NCBI RefSeq assembly: GCF_000820145.1
Contig: NZ_CDBW01000005.1
Location: 44,731 to 108,730, forward strand
Reading direction: 5' to 3'
Length of the DNA stretch: 64,000 nucleotides
Origin: Aeromonas sobria
Lineage (GTDB): Bacteria; Pseudomonadota; Gammaproteobacteria; Enterobacterales; Aeromonadaceae
A model generated the notes under the pieces. The model saw only the letters and a list, made by a program, of their open reading frames with translations. It was not told the DNA's origin and searched no databases. Shown one piece after another: positions 18,325 to 28,375 of this stretch. The position numbers and the translations under genes were made by a program. Numbering within the stretch: the first letter of the stretch is position 1; each line of letters begins with the position of its first letter.

Positions 18325-19452
18325 TTATTCTGCTTTTGCTGCTGCCTGATCGGCCAGCCCTTTGGCGAACGCCTCGGACAGGCTGATATACATCTGGGAG
18401 ATGACCCCGGACGAGACCGGCTTCTTGTCCTTATCGAACAAGGTGATGGAGGTCTTGCCTCCCGCCATCTCGCCCAGCTGGAAGCGGAACTTCTCCTCCT
18501 CCAGTTTGAACGGTTCACTGCCCTTCTCTTTCCAGAACTTGGCGCCCGGCTCTTCGTACTCAACGTCGATCCAGCCCAGTGACTGCTGGGTGTCCTTGAT
18601 ACTAAAGCCGTAAGCGGGCAGTACCTGATTAAGGCGACGCCACACCTGATCAAAGGAGCCTTCAGCAATCCAGGCGCTCAGCTCGTTGTTGTCCAGCCCC
18701 AGTTGCAGCGCCATGCCATCGTTGGACTTGTGCTGTTCGCGAGCTTTCAACTGCTGGTCGTAATAGAGGGAGAACTGGTTCAGCACCCGGGCGGCATAGC
18801 GCTGGGCATCGGCAGGGGTCAGCTTGTTGCTGGTCTCGCCATCAATGGTCTCTTCATGATCCAGCACCCGTACCGACATGTTGACGGCGTGACGCTGCAC
18901 ATCGTTGCGCAAAGTGAACTGGTAACGCTGACGGATTTTGAAATCTTCGTCATCTTCACCCCAGCCATCGAGGGCAACCGTGTTGTCAAACCAACCGGTT
19001 TGCAATACACCATCTTGCTGATCCAGCTTCTCGGTGGTCACCTTGTATTTGGCCAGGAAGTTCATCAGAAACGACCAGGTATCGCGCTCCACGCTCTGGC
19101 TGGTGCTCAGGGCATAGAAGGCTACGGTTGGCTCGCTGGCGGTTTGCACCACCTGACTGCCCGGTACCACGGTCAGCAGTTGGGCGGGCGGACGCACGTC
19201 AATCTTGGCGCCGAGGGCACCTTCACGGCTGCTCTCGGGCAACGGCGGGATATCGTACTGGCTGTTGAAAGTGGGGGCGCTCAATCCTGCGGGGATCAAG
19301 AACGCACGGCCCTCGAGGCGAGCATCTTCATATTCGAAGCCCCGGTTGGCCATTTTGCGATCCTGGGGGGTGCTGCAACCAGCCAATACGGCTACGGTCG
19401 CAACGCTCAGCACCAGACGGGCTCTATTTCCCTTTCCATTTGATTTAAACAC
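18325..19452 (-). CDS. bamC: Outer membrane protein assembly factor BamC (lipoprotein)
   Basis: A 375-residue lipoprotein of the BAM complex that helps insert beta-barrel proteins in the outer membrane. Signal and lipobox [12 protein letters not shown] place the lipidated cysteine at residue 26; the N-terminal region (RRxxxxGFEYxD-like, then [18 protein letters not shown]) and two helix-grip domains fit BamC/NlpB. It begins with GTG, not ATG, and overlaps the dapA stop by 8 bp (GTGTTTAA), so it is translationally coupled to dapA. The dapA-bamC pairing matches E. coli. Confidence 0.92.
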   Translation of the reverse strand: MFKSNGKGNRARLVLSVATVAVLAGCSTPQDRKMANRGFEYEDARLEGRAFLIPAGLSAPTFNSQYDIPPLPESSREGALGAKIDVRPPAQLLTVVPGSQVVQTASEPTVAFYALSTSQSVERDTWSFLMNFLAKYKVTTEKLDQQDGVLQTGWFDNTVALDGWGEDDEDFKIRQRYQFTLRNDVQRHAVNMSVRVLDHEETIDGETSNKLTPADAQRYAARVLNQFSLYYDQQLKAREQHKSNDGMALQLGLDNNELSAWIAEGSFDQVWRRLNQVLPAYGFSIKDTQQSLGWIDVEYEEPGAKFWKEKGSEPFKLEEEKFRFQLGEMAGGKTSITLFDKDKKPVSSGVISQMYISLSEAFAKGLADQAAAKAE

Positions 19453-20332
19453 TCGCCATCAACTCCGCAGTGGTCAGTGCTCGCGCCATCGCTTGTTCGC
19501 CCTCGGCAGTGAGGTCAACCAGCGGCAAACGCAAGGTTGCTGTTGCAATCAACCCCAGCTGGGCACAGGCCCATTTCACCGGGGTAGGACTCGGTTCGCA
19601 GAACAGAGTCTGATGCAACGGCATCAAGAGATTGTTGATGTCATGGGCCTGTCCGGCATTACCGGTCAGCGCAGCACGACACATGTCGGCCATCTGGGCC
19701 GCTGCAATATTGGTGGTAACCGAAATAACACCATCGCCACCTTGCAGCATAAAATCACAACCAGTGGCATCGTCGCCACTGTAAAGGGCAAACGCCGGCC
19801 CGCACAGCTCACGCAATAACGGGGTGCGGCTCAAATCACCGGTCGCCTCTTTCAAACCGATAATGCCGGGAACCTTGGCCAGACGGGCTACGGTCTCCGG
19901 TTTGAGATCGCAGCAGGTGCGACCGGGCACATTATAAAGAATTTGGGGCAGACCACTAGCCTCGGCGATCGCACAATAGTGGCGATAGAGGCCCTCTTGG
20001 GTAGGTTTGTTGTAGTAAGGGGTAACCGAGAGGCCCGCTACCACACCGGTTTTGGCCAGCCGTCTGGTCAACTCAATGGCATGGGCGGTATTGTTGGAGC
20101 CGCAACCGGCGATAACGGGAATGCGTCCGGCGGCATACTCAACGGTCTTTTCAACGACGGCGATATGCTCCTGCTCGCTCAGGGTCACCGATTCCCCCGT
20201 GGTACCCACAGCAACAATGGCGCAGGTCCCGGCGCTGACATGATAGTCGACCAGCTTGGCCAGACTGGCCCAGTCGACTTCACCTGAAGCCAGCATGGGG
20301 GTAACGAGCGCAACAATACTACCGCGTAACAT
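19445..20332 (-). CDS. dapA: 4-hydroxy-tetrahydrodipicolinate synthase
   Basis: A 295-residue TIM-barrel aldolase condensing pyruvate with aspartate semialdehyde in lysine/diaminopimelate synthesis. The Schiff-base lysine is K161 in GLKEATGD, and Y133 sits in ILYNVPGRT, the same numbers as E. coli Dap[11 protein letters not shown] is also intact. GGGAGA precedes the ATG. First gene of the dapA-bamC unit and divergent from gcvR, again as in E. coli. Confidence 0.96.
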   Translation of the reverse strand: MLRGSIVALVTPMLASGEVDWASLAKLVDYHVSAGTCAIVAVGTTGESVTLSEQEHIAVVEKTVEYAAGRIPVIAGCGSNNTAHAIELTRRLAKTGVVAGLSVTPYYNKPTQEGLYRHYCAIAEASGLPQILYNVPGRTCCDLKPETVARLAKVPGIIGLKEATGDLSRTPLLRELCGPAFALYSGDDATGCDFMLQGGDGVISVTTNIAAAQMADMCRAALTGNAGQAHDINNLLMPLHQTLFCEPSPTPVKWACAQLGLIATATLRLPLVDLTAEGEQAMARALTTAELMASV

Positions 20333-20537
20333 GGATATTTCTCCCGATTTTCAGGGGCGTAATGGTAAAGCTGCCCCCTTTTAAAAACAAGGGAGAGAGG
20401 GGATAAGCCGTGATACCATCCGCCACAAAAAGTAATGAACGAAAGTCGGCAGCGCCCATCAGGGAGTGGTCATCACGGCCAGAGGGCTGGCTTGCCACGG
20501 TCACTTTCGCAACAAAATAATGGACGAGAGAAGATTT

Positions 20538-21071
20538 ATGACTCATTACCTGGTCGTAACGGCCATCGGCACGGACAGGCCTGGCATCGTCAATGAAGTG
20601 ACTCGCCACGTCAGTGGTTGTGGTTGCAACATCGTCGACAGCCGCCTTGGCATCTTCGGCAATGAATTTACCTTTATCATGCTGCTCTCGGGCGACTGGA
20701 ACAGCATGATGCAACTCGAGATCAGCCTGCCCCTGCGCAGCCAGGAGTGGGATCTCATCACCATGATGAAGCGCACCGAGCGCCACCACTCCCTGCAATA
20801 TGATATCGGCGCCAGTGCCGAACTGTTGATCCGCGACCAGCCCGGCATCGTAAGCCAGTGCACCCAGTTCTTCAGCGAACATGGCTGGAACATCCAGGCG
20901 ATGCAATCCATGACTCTGGAGCAGCAGCCGTTCAACCTGCTCAAGATCAGTTTTCAGCTCAATCTGGCCCGAGCAGGGGAAGTCGAAGGTTCACAAACCG
21001 CCTTCGCCGCATTCTGTGGTGCTCTGGGTGCCGAATCGTTCGAGTTTATCGTCAATCGCAAACACGCCTGA
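20538..21071 (+). CDS. gcvR: Glycine cleavage system transcriptional repressor GcvR
   Basis: A 177-residue protein of two ACT domains, the first around TAIGTDRPGIVNEVTRHV and the second around IRDQPGIVSQCTQFF. GcvR binds GcvA in the presence of low glycine and blocks activation of the gcv operon; it has no DNA-binding domain itself. The start MTHYLVVTAIG follows a GAGAGAAG-type ribosome site; the open frame extends 24 codons upstream without support. bcp follows at 24 bp, the classic gcvR-bcp pair. Confidence 0.93.
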   Translation: MTHYLVVTAIGTDRPGIVNEVTRHVSGCGCNIVDSRLGIFGNEFTFIMLLSGDWNSMMQLEISLPLRSQEWDLITMMKRTERHHSLQYDIGASAELLIRDQPGIVSQCTQFFSEHGWNIQAMQSMTLEQQPFNLLKISFQLNLARAGEVEGSQTAFAAFCGALGAESFEFIVNRKHA

Positions 21072-21095
21072 GGGCGTTTTACCCGAGGAGACCCC

Positions 21096-21560
21096 ATGCA
21101 ACCACTACAAGCTGGCAGCCCCGCCCCCGATTTCTCCCTGCCCGACCAGAATGGCAATCAAGTCAGCCTCGCTGGCCTGCGCGGCAAAAAAGTGCTGGTC
21201 TATTTCTATCCCAAGGCGATGACCCCGGGCTGCACCACCCAGGCCTGCAGCCTGCGCGATGTGAACGCCGAGCTGGCCGCCCTTAATGTGGTGGTACTCG
21301 GCATCAGTCCGGATCCGGCAAAGCGGCTGAAGAAGTTCGAAGAGCGCGATCAGCTCAACTTCACCCTGCTGGCTGATGAGGATCATGCTGTGGCCGATGC
21401 TTTTGGCGTCTGGGGCCCGAAGAAGTTCATGGGCAAGGAGTATGACGGTATTCACCGCCAGAGCTTCCTGATCGACGAAGAGGGCAAGATCGCCCATCAC
21501 TTCGACAAGTTCAAAACCAGCGATCACCATCAGGTGGTGTTGAATTTCCTCAAGGGCTAA
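21096..21560 (+). CDS. bcp: Thioredoxin-dependent thiol peroxidase (peroxiredoxin Q)
   Basis: A 154-residue cytoplasmic peroxiredoxin reducing H2O2 and organic peroxides. The peroxidatic Cys46 and resolving Cys51 are in TPGCTTQAC, the atypical 2-Cys BCP arrangement; APDFSLPDQNG and YFYPKAMTPG complete the fold. GAGGAG lies five bases before the ATG. Probably cotranscribed with gcvR; an intrinsic terminator follows within 40 bp. Confidence 0.95.
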   Translation: MQPLQAGSPAPDFSLPDQNGNQVSLAGLRGKKVLVYFYPKAMTPGCTTQACSLRDVNAELAALNVVVLGISPDPAKRLKKFEERDQLNFTLLADEDHAVADAFGVWGPKKFMGKEYDGIHRQSFLIDEEGKIAHHFDKFKTSDHHQVVLNFLKG

Positions 21561-21578
21561 CCCTCCCCTGCGTGATTG

Positions 21579-21604
21579 AAAGGCCTGCCACACAGGCCTT
21601 TGTT
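21579..21604 (+). terminator. Terminator after bcp
   Basis: AAAGGCCTG and CAGGCCTTT arms around CCACA, followed by GTTG. The T tract is short. Confidence 0.65.
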
Positions 21605-21721
21605 GTCTGGCGAATAGCCTCTTGCCCGCTGATTTTTCTCACCAATCCCCGCCCAGATCAAAAAATTCATTTTATATATGGGTTAACGTGACCCCAGAAT
21701 CATCTTCCAGCGAGATACCCC

Positions 21722-22222
21722 ATGAACATGAGCAACACCGAGCGTTTGATCCTGAGCAACCAGTACGAAATCCTGGCGAAACTCAATCCTGAAAAAGCGG
21801 CTTTCTATCAACGTGCCAGCACCATCATCGAGCGCGGCTACTGCCTGCAGATCCTCGAGCTGGAGAAGAGCTTCAGCCATCTGGATCTGGCGACCTGCCA
21901 GGAGGTGATCGATACCCTGGAGCTACACCACGCGCTGGCTATCTCATGGGGTAATCTGGATGGGGCCGATCAGGGCGAAATCAACGCCAGCCGTCTGGAG
22001 TTCAATGGCTACAGCCGCAGCCAGGAGCGTGAGCTGGCCGACTATGTCTGCTTCCTGCTGGAGGTAGACAAGCGCTTCCCGGAGCTCAAGTGCCCGTGCG
22101 ACGAACTCTCCAGCGACATCGCCATGCGCGACAAATACCAGCGGATGCTGCAGGTATGGCGTCAGTGCCCGCGCCAGTACAAGCTATCCATTCAAGAGAT
22201 CCGCAAGGTGCTGGCGGCCTGA
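21722..22222 (+). CDS. yfbU: YfbU family protein (UPF0304)
   Basis: A 166-residue cytoplasmic protein clearly colinear with E. coli YfbU: RLILSNQYEIL at the start, IIERGYCLQILELEK, and DTLELHHALAISW. The biochemical function is unknown; in E. coli it has been linked to cell-death phenotypes. The first of two close methionines is kept because E. coli YfbU also begins two residues before the conserved block. It lies next to yfbV-ackA-pta, as in enterobacteria, in a single-gene unit with a convergent terminator shared with yfbV. Confidence 0.9.
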   Translation: MNMSNTERLILSNQYEILAKLNPEKAAFYQRASTIIERGYCLQILELEKSFSHLDLATCQEVIDTLELHHALAISWGNLDGADQGEINASRLEFNGYSRSQERELADYVCFLLEVDKRFPELKCPCDELSSDIAMRDKYQRMLQVWRQCPRQYKLSIQEIRKVLAA

Positions 22223-22242
22223 TCCGCACACCAACCACAACA

Positions 22243-22267
22243 AAAAAGGCGCCACTGGCGCCTTTTT
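22243..22267. terminator. Bidirectional terminator between yfbU and yfbV
   Basis: Stem GGCGCCA/TGGCGCC with flanking A5 and T5 runs, centred between convergent stop codons. Confidence 0.85.
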
Positions 22268-22281
22268 GCATCTGAATCGGG

Positions 22282-22722
22282 TTATTCGTAGAGAAAGGAT
22301 TTATCGAGTTGCTGGAAGGCGGCCTTGAGGGTATCAGCCAGCTCCTCATAGCGCGGCTGGGAGACCAGCGGACGGCGCCCCCCCTGCTCGTTCATCTTGC
22401 CGTTGATCTCCCGATACCAGCTGGCAAGAGAAGGCGACAAACGAGTATCTGCTCGATGCCCGAGCCAGTAGTAGCCTTGCAGCGGCAAGCTGAGCAGAAA
22501 CAGCACGGAGGTGATGACGGAAGGCCAGTAGTGCAGCTCGCCAAACTGGAACTGCAGCATCACGCTGAGCACTGCCAAGGCAGGAATAACCTTGAGGGAA
22601 AATTCGGTTGCCTTGATTACCCGATTTTCAGGAAACATCGAATTGAGCTCGGGACGGCGCGGCCAAAGCGTCATATAATGACGTCCTTGCTGTAACTTGG
22701 TTCCAAAAATGTTCATGCTCAT
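22282..22722 (-). CDS. yfbV: YfbV family inner-membrane protein (UPF0208)
   Basis: A 146-residue protein with two central TM segments (about residues 45-65 and 68-88) and a conserved C-terminus, YEELADTLKAAFQQLDKSFL, matching E. coli YfbV. In E. coli YfbV has been implicated in insulating the Ter macrodomain. The start MSMNIFG is set by GGAGG four bases upstream; a second ATG two codons later is possible, and the longer open frame is rejected. Divergent from ackA across a region holding a long AT-rich palindrome. Confidence 0.88.
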   Translation of the reverse strand: MSMNIFGTKLQQGRHYMTLWPRRPELNSMFPENRVIKATEFSLKVIPALAVLSVMLQFQFGELHYWPSVITSVLFLLSLPLQGYYWLGHRADTRLSPSLASWYREINGKMNEQGGRRPLVSQPRYEELADTLKAAFQQLDKSFLYE

Positions 22723-22780
22723 GCTACCTCCGAGCGCTTTTTGAACGTAACAACGGCAAAACCGCGACAAAATTTGATGC

Positions 22781-22815
22781 AAAATAACAAAGGTTGAGGA
22801 TGACTTTGTTATTTT
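22781..22815. promoter_or_regulatory. Long AT-rich inverted repeat upstream of ackA and yfbV
   Basis: Perfect 12-bp arms AAAATAACAAAG and CTTTGTTATTTT flank an 11-base spacer in the divergent intergenic region. It may be an operator or a structured RNA element; no factor can be named. Confidence 0.45.
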
Positions 22816-23026
22816 TCAACAATCGGGTTATCCTTTGTACGCCCATTTTTGCGTCAAAAGCATCTCGCTATTGACCTGTCAGGGACGTCTGGATTTCGGG
22901 TCTTGTATCACTATACAAGGGGCAAGCAACAGATTGCCAACCCTCATAAGGATTAGTTGAAATTTTTTGGACGCACAACGTCCAACGCATCCGCCTACAC
23001 CCCCCAATCTGCGATAGGATTTATTC

Positions 23027-24229
23027 ATGAGTAAGCTGGTTCTTGTTCTTAACTGTGGCAGCTCTTCCCTGAAGTTTGCTGTCATTGACGCAACCACCGG
23101 TGATGACCTGCTGTCCGGCCTGGCTGAGTGCTTCGGCCTCGACGACGCCCGCATCAAGTGGAAACTGAATGGCGAGAAAGGCAGTGCCGATCTGGGCGCT
23201 GGTGCCGCTCACCAGGAAGCGCTGGACTTCATCGTCAACAAGATCCTGCCGCTCAATCCGGAACTGGCCAAAAACCTGATCGCTATCGGTCACCGTGTAG
23301 TACACGGCGGTGAGCGCTTCACCTCTTCCGTTGTCATCTGCGAAGACGTCATCGCTGGTATCGAAGCCGCCGTGCCGTACGCACCGCTGCACAACCCGGC
23401 TCACCTGATCGGTATCCGTGAAGCTCGCCGTGTATTCCCGGCGCTGGCTGACAAGAACGTGGCCGTATTCGACACTGCGTTCCACCAGACCATGCCGCAA
23501 GAGGCCTTCCTGTACGCTCTGCCGTACAAGCTCTACAAAGAGAACGGCATCCGTCGCTACGGCGCCCACGGCACCAGCCACTACTACATCAGCCTGGAAG
23601 CTGCCAAGCAGCTGAACAAGCCGGTTTCCGAGCTGAACATCATCAACTGCCACCTGGGCAACGGCGGTTCCGTCTGCGCCATCAAAAATGGTCAGTCTGT
23701 TGATACCTCCATGGGTCTGACCCCGCTGGAAGGCCTGGTGATGGGTACCCGCTCCGGCGATCTGGACCCGGCCATCATCTTCTTCCTGCACGACAAACTG
23801 GGCATGAGCGTTGCTGATATCAACACCATGCTGACCAAAGAGTCCGGCCTGCTGGGTCTGACCGAAGTGACCTCCGACTGCCGTTTCGTTGAAGACAACT
23901 ACGACAGCAAAGAAGAAGCCAAGCGTGCCATGGATGTTTACTGCTACCGCCTGGCCAAGTACATCGGTGCTTACGCCGCCGCCATGGACGGTCGTCTGGA
24001 TGCCGTAGTCTTCACCGGTGGTATCGGTGAAAACTCCGCACCGATCCGTGCAATCACCCTGAACAAGCTGGGTCTGCTGGGCTTTGACGTTGATCACGAC
24101 GCCAACCTGGCTGCCCGCTTCGGCAAGGGTGGCGAGATCACCAAGGCTGGTTCCACCAAGGCCCTGGTTATCCCGACCAATGAAGAGTGGGTCATTGCCC
24201 ACGATGCGCTGGAACTGATTGGCGCTTAA
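23027..24229 (+). CDS. ackA: Acetate kinase
   Basis: A 400-residue cytoplasmic kinase interconverting acetyl phosphate + ADP and acetate + ATP. The acetokinase signatures [12 protein letters not shown] at the N-terminus, [11 protein letters not shown] in the middle and [10 protein letters not shown] near the C-terminus are intact. AGGA precedes the ATG by seven bases. Upstream of pta with a terminator-like hairpin in the 71-bp gap, so pta may be partly read through. Codon usage is strongly biased, as expected for a highly expressed gene. Confidence 0.97.
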   Translation: MSKLVLVLNCGSSSLKFAVIDATTGDDLLSGLAECFGLDDARIKWKLNGEKGSADLGAGAAHQEALDFIVNKILPLNPELAKNLIAIGHRVVHGGERFTSSVVICEDVIAGIEAAVPYAPLHNPAHLIGIREARRVFPALADKNVAVFDTAFHQTMPQEAFLYALPYKLYKENGIRRYGAHGTSHYYISLEAAKQLNKPVSELNIINCHLGNGGSVCAIKNGQSVDTSMGLTPLEGLVMGTRSGDLDPAIIFFLHDKLGMSVADINTMLTKESGLLGLTEVTSDCRFVEDNYDSKEEAKRAMDVYCYRLAKYIGAYAAAMDGRLDAVVFTGGIGENSAPIRAITLNKLGLLGFDVDHDANLAARFGKGGEITKAGSTKALVIPTNEEWVIAHDALELIGA

Positions 24230-24246
24230 TTGATGCAGTAACTCGA

Positions 24247-24270
24247 GGCCGCCCCAGGGCGGCCTTTTCC
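24247..24270 (+). terminator. Hairpin between ackA and pta
   Basis: GGCCGCCC/GGGCGGCC stem followed by TTTTCC. It could attenuate transcription into pta rather than end it. Confidence 0.6.
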
Positions 24271-24300
24271 TGATCCCAAAAAATGAACAAGGGGTATAAA

Positions 24301-26454
24301 GTGGCACGCACTATTATGCTTATCCCGGTCGGCACTGGTGTCGGCGTAACTTCCGTGAGTCTTGGCGTGGTTCGCGCTATGGAACGTCACGGTGTCAATG
24401 TCAGCTTCTTCAAACCGGTCGCCCAGCCGCGTCCGGGTGAAACCGGTACCGAGCGCTCTACCGCCGTTATCCGTGCAGCTGCCAACATCAACCCGCCCGA
24501 GCCGTTCACTCTCTCCTATGCCGAGAACATGATCAGCTCCAGCAATACCGATATCCTGCTGGAAGAGATCGTTGCTCGCTTCGAAGAGCACGTAAAATCC
24601 AGTGGTGCCGAAGTGCTGGTTGTCGAAGGTATGGTGCCGACCGACAAGCAGCCCTTTGCCAACAAGCTGAACTACGACGTAGCTAAAGCGTTGGACGCTG
24701 ACATGGTATTCGTGACCCATCCGGGCCATGACTCCAGCCAGAAGCTGAAAGAGCGTATCGAGCTGGCCTGCTCCAACTTCGGTGGTGTCAACAACCCCCG
24801 TATCGTCGGTTGCGTCATCAACAAAGTCGGCGCCCCGGTTGACGAGCATGGCGTGACCCGCCCTGATCTGACCGAGATGTTCGAAGCCCATCACCACATG
24901 TCTGAAGCTGCCCACAACCTGGAAGTGCTGCAGGTATTTGGCAAGAGCCCGCTGCGCATTCTGGGTTGCATCCCCTGGAACACCCAGCTGATCGCCCCCC
25001 GTGCCAAGGATCTCGCCAAGCATCTGGCGGCCAAGATCCTGCACAAAGGTGAACTGGACAGCCGTCGTCTGCAGACCGTGACCTTCTGTGCCCGCTCCAT
25101 CCACAACATGGTTGAGCACTTCCGTCCGGGTAGTCTGCTGGTGACCTCTGGCGACCGCTCTGATGTCATCGTCTCTGCCTGCCTCTCCGCCATGAACGGC
25201 GTCAAGCTGGGCGCCCTGCTGCTGACCGGTAACTACCATCCGGAACCGCAAGTGATGGCTCTGTGTCAACAGGCCATGGCCACCGGTCTGCCGATCATGA
25301 TCACCGGCACCAACACCTGGCAAACTGCGGTCAGCCTGCAGAACTTCAACGTCGATATTCCGGAAGATGACCGCGAGCGTATCGAACTGGTGCAGGATTA
25401 TGTGGCTGGCCACATCGACAAGCACTGGATCGAGTCGCTGACTGTCAGCTCTACCCGCTCCCGTCGTCTGAGCCCGCCGGCATTCCGTTATCAACTGACC
25501 GAGCTGGCCCGTCAGGCCAACAAGCGCGTTGTGCTGCCGGAAGGTGAAGAGCCACGTACCATCAAGGCTGCCGCCATCTGTGCTGAACGTGGCATCGCCC
25601 GTCCGGTGCTGCTGGGCAACCCGGAAGAGATCCGTCGCGTTGCCGAACAGCAAGGCGTGGTGCTGAGCAGCAGTGTCGAGATCATCGATCCGGCCATGGT
25701 GCGCGAGCGCTATGTGCCGCGTCTGGTCGAGCTGCGCAAGAGCAAGGGCATGACCGAAGTGGTTGCCCGCGAACAGCTGGAAGACAACGTGGTACTGGGT
25801 ACCATGATGCTGGAGCGCAACGAAGTTGACGGCCTGGTTTCTGGCGCGGTGCACACCACTGCCAACACCATCCGTCCGCCGATGCAGATCATCAAGACCG
25901 CTCCGGGCGCCTCACTGATCTCCTCCATCTTCTTCATGCTGCTGCCTGACCAGGTGCTGGTGTACGGTGACTGCGCGATCAACCCGGATCCGACTGCCGA
26001 GCAGTTGGCCGAGATCGCCATCCAGTCTGCTGACTCCGCTGCCGCCTTCGGCATCGAGCCGCGCGTAGCCATGATCTCCTACTCTACCGGTACCTCTGGC
26101 GCCGGTGCTGATGTAGAGAAAGTCCGTGCCGCGACCGAGCTGGCCAAAGCCAAGCGCCCGGACCTCATCATCGACGGCCCGCTGCAGTACGACGCGGCCA
26201 TCATGGAGAACGTGGCCAAGTCCAAGGCGCCGAACTCACCGGTTGCTGGTAAAGCGACCGTGTTTGTGTTCCCTGACCTGAACACCGGTAACACCACCTA
26301 CAAGGCGGTACAGCGCTCTGCTGACCTGGTCTCCATCGGCCCGATGTTGCAAGGCATGCGCAAGCCGGTCAACGACCTCTCCCGTGGCGCCCTGGTTGAC
26401 GACATCGTCTACACCATCGCCCTGACCGGTATTCAGGCTGCCCAGGCTGAGTAA
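24301..26454 (+). CDS. pta: Phosphate acetyltransferase
   Basis: A 717-residue enzyme forming acetyl phosphate from acetyl-CoA and phosphate, the partner of AckA. Three parts are visible: an N-terminal CobQ/BioD-like P-loop region ([15 protein letters not shown]), a DRTGG middle domain, and the C-terminal PTA_PTB catalytic domain ([34 protein letters not shown]). The start is placed at GTG 24301, with AAGGGG six bases upstream and alignment to the E. coli N-terminus; an in-frame ATG six codons earlier lacks these features. Ends in a strong terminator. Confidence 0.95.
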   Translation: MARTIMLIPVGTGVGVTSVSLGVVRAMERHGVNVSFFKPVAQPRPGETGTERSTAVIRAAANINPPEPFTLSYAENMISSSNTDILLEEIVARFEEHVKSSGAEVLVVEGMVPTDKQPFANKLNYDVAKALDADMVFVTHPGHDSSQKLKERIELACSNFGGVNNPRIVGCVINKVGAPVDEHGVTRPDLTEMFEAHHHMSEAAHNLEVLQVFGKSPLRILGCIPWNTQLIAPRAKDLAKHLAAKILHKGELDSRRLQTVTFCARSIHNMVEHFRPGSLLVTSGDRSDVIVSACLSAMNGVKLGALLLTGNYHPEPQVMALCQQAMATGLPIMITGTNTWQTAVSLQNFNVDIPEDDRERIELVQDYVAGHIDKHWIESLTVSSTRSRRLSPPAFRYQLTELARQANKRVVLPEGEEPRTIKAAAICAERGIARPVLLGNPEEIRRVAEQQGVVLSSSVEIIDPAMVRERYVPRLVELRKSKGMTEVVAREQLEDNVVLGTMMLERNEVDGLVSGAVHTTANTIRPPMQIIKTAPGASLISSIFFMLLPDQVLVYGDCAINPDPTAEQLAEIAIQSADSAAAFGIEPRVAMISYSTGTSGAGADVEKVRAATELAKAKRPDLIIDGPLQYDAAIMENVAKSKAPNSPVAGKATVFVFPDLNTGNTTYKAVQRSADLVSIGPMLQGMRKPVNDLSRGALVDDIVYTIALTGIQAAQAE

Positions 26455-26485
26455 TCAGCCCGTTACCTGAAAAAACCGATCTCGA

Positions 26486-26518
26486 AGGCTGCTCACCGTT
26501 GGTGAGCAGCCTTTTTTA
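26486..26518 (+). terminator. Terminator after pta
   Basis: 12-bp stem AGGCTGCTCACC/GGTGAGCAGCCT around GTT, followed by TTTTTTATT. Confidence 0.9.
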
Positions 26519-26834
26519 TTAATGATCCCTTAAACACCAGCGAAACATGCCATCAGCGCAATGTTGCGCAGAATAATCTCATCCGGCGCACCAGCAACGA
26601 CTTGAGCAGAGCATCTCGGGGAAGCGTGCTCGCCACATTAAAGATGCATATTAAATACATTCAAGATCATAAGGTTGAACGTATGAGGGCATTCATACCG
26701 GAGCGCTTATAGCAAATCTTCCACCATCGGCATGGCGATCTGACCTGTCAGAAATTGCAGTAAAAAAGACCCGTTCGATACGCTATTTCTCAATGTGCCC
26801 ACTCGGCAAAATCCAACATCATGGAGGAATGGAA
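26519..26834. other. Intergenic region with no gene found
   Basis: No supported gene in about 315 bp between the pta terminator and the ComEA-like gene. It holds a small hairpin with arms GTATGA/TCATAC near 26680 and presumably the promoter of the following gene. Base composition is more AT-rich than the flanking genes. Confidence 0.5.
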
Positions 26835-27155
26835 ATGCTGATGAAGAAGCTCTCTGCAGTCATGCTGCTGGCCTGCTTGCCCCTGTTCAGCCAACCCGTG
26901 CTGGCAGCGGAGAAAATTGCGCCCAAGCAGACCACCACAACCGCTGCCGCCAAGGAGGACGGCAAACTGAATATCAATACGGCTACCCTTGCCGAACTCA
27001 CCAGCCTCAAAGGCATTGGTGACAAAAAAGCGCAAGCCATTATCGATTACCGTGATAAACAGGGAAAATTCACCTCGGTCGATCAGCTGGCAGATGTCAA
27101 TGGCATAGGTCCGGCCACGCTAGATGCAAACAGGGAGATGATTGTCGTCAAATAA
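26835..27155 (+). CDS. ComEA-like helix-hairpin-helix DNA-binding protein
   Basis: A 106-residue exported protein: signal peptide to about residue 25 (LACLPLFSQPVLAA), a short Lys/Thr-rich linker, then a tandem helix-hairpin-helix domain, LNINTATLAELTSLKGIGDK and DVNGIGPATLDA. Such short ComEA proteins bind incoming DNA in the periplasm during natural transformation in Vibrio and relatives, which is the likely role here. GGAGG lies seven bases before ATG 26835; earlier in-frame ATGs are too close to or beyond it. Monocistronic, followed by a terminator. Confidence 0.88.
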   Translation: MLMKKLSAVMLLACLPLFSQPVLAAEKIAPKQTTTTAAAKEDGKLNINTATLAELTSLKGIGDKKAQAIIDYRDKQGKFTSVDQLADVNGIGPATLDANREMIVVK

Positions 27156-27174
27156 TCTCGAATGGATCAGCTGC

Positions 27175-27205
27175 AAATGGGGCAGCCGGTGGCTGCCCCA
27201 TTTTT
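27175..27205 (+). terminator. Terminator after the ComEA-like gene
   Basis: 13-bp stem AAATGGGGCAGCC/GGCTGCCCCATTT around GGT with TT following. Confidence 0.85.
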
Positions 27206-27250
27206 CTTGGAGTATCATGGCCGCACTTTTATCTCTCTGGATAGTTTTCC

Positions 27251-28162
27251 ATGAAAAAGACTCCTCTTGTTGTTCGCAAGGCCGTGCTCCCGGTAGCCGG
27301 TCTGGGTACCCGCATGTTGCCAGCCACCAAAGCCATCCCGAAAGAGATGCTGCCGGTAGTCGACAAACCGCTGATCCAGTATGTGGTGCGCGAAGCGATC
27401 GCGGCCGGGATCAAGGAGATCATTCTAGTCACCCACTCAAGCAAGAACTCCATCGAAAACCACTTCGACAAGAGCTTCGAGCTGGAAGCGACCCTCGAGA
27501 AGCGGGTCAAGCGCCAGCTGCTGGAAGAGGTGCAACAGATCTGCCCGAAAGACGTCACCATCATGCACGTCCGCCAGGGCGAGGCCAAAGGCCTGGGCCA
27601 CGCGGTGCTGTGCGCCCGTCCGCTGATCGGTGACAACCCCTTCGCCGTGCTGCTGCCGGATGTGCTGATCGACGAGGTTGCCAGCAACCTCAAGCAGGAC
27701 AATCTGGCCGAGATGGTGCACATGTTCGAAGAGAACCAGATCAGCCAGATCATGGTGGAAGCGGTGCCCGCGAGCGAAGTGGACAAGTACGGCATTGCCG
27801 ACATCAGAGGTGAAGCCCTGAGCGAGGGGATGTCCCTGCCGATGCAAGCCATTGTCGAGAAACCGCCCCGGGACGAAGCCCCTTCCAATCTGGCGGTGGT
27901 GGGTCGCTATGTGCTCTCTTCCAATATCTGGCCACTGCTGGAGAAAACCCCGGCCGGTGCTGGCGACGAGATCCAGTTAACTGACGCCATCGCCATGTTG
28001 ATGGAGCAAGAGCAGGTCAACGCCTACTTCATGAAAGGCAAGAGCCACGATTGCGGCAGCAAGCTCGGCTATATGAAAGCCAATGTGCAGTATGCGGTAC
28101 GCCATGCTGAACTGAATGGTGAATTTACCGATTGGCTGAAGCAGTTCGTCAAACAGTTGTAA
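27251..28162 (+). CDS. galU: UTP-glucose-1-phosphate uridylyltransferase
   Basis: A 303-residue cytoplasmic nucleotidyltransferase making UDP-glucose for LPS, capsule and trehalose/glycogen metabolism. The N-terminal [14 protein letters not shown] with [10 protein letters not shown] is the sugar-nucleotide pyrophosphorylase signature; [20 protein letters not shown] is typical of GalU. In E. coli galU is next to rssB; here a POT transporter and opposite orientation intervene. The ribosome site is modest (GGATAG). No regulatory element stands out. Confidence 0.95.
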   Translation: MKKTPLVVRKAVLPVAGLGTRMLPATKAIPKEMLPVVDKPLIQYVVREAIAAGIKEIILVTHSSKNSIENHFDKSFELEATLEKRVKRQLLEEVQQICPKDVTIMHVRQGEAKGLGHAVLCARPLIGDNPFAVLLPDVLIDEVASNLKQDNLAEMVHMFEENQISQIMVEAVPASEVDKYGIADIRGEALSEGMSLPMQAIVEKPPRDEAPSNLAVVGRYVLSSNIWPLLEKTPAGAGDEIQLTDAIAMLMEQEQVNAYFMKGKSHDCGSKLGYMKANVQYAVRHAELNGEFTDWLKQFVKQL

Positions 28163-28375
28163 TAGCTGAAAAATCTGTTTTTTATAGAGGTATTCAAGGG
28201 GCATCATTCGATGCTCCTTTTTCATTTATGCAACATCTTATCAATCTCTGACAAATAAATTCTCAGCAAATCATAATGTTGTAATTTATTCACACATGTT
28301 CTATAAGGATTGAGGCGTGTTTCTCGCCCTTGCATAAAAAACTCAAAAAAATATAAGACACAGGTGGAAGTTCCA

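Noticed and set aside
23021..25854. Minus-strand frames of 428 and 542 codons opposite ackA and pta
   Set aside because: Created by strong codon bias of highly expressed genes; no domain in translation.
26519..26834. Small RNA or gene in the pta-comEA gap
   Set aside because: Only a short hairpin and a nine-codon frame; no terminator or promoter pattern to support one.
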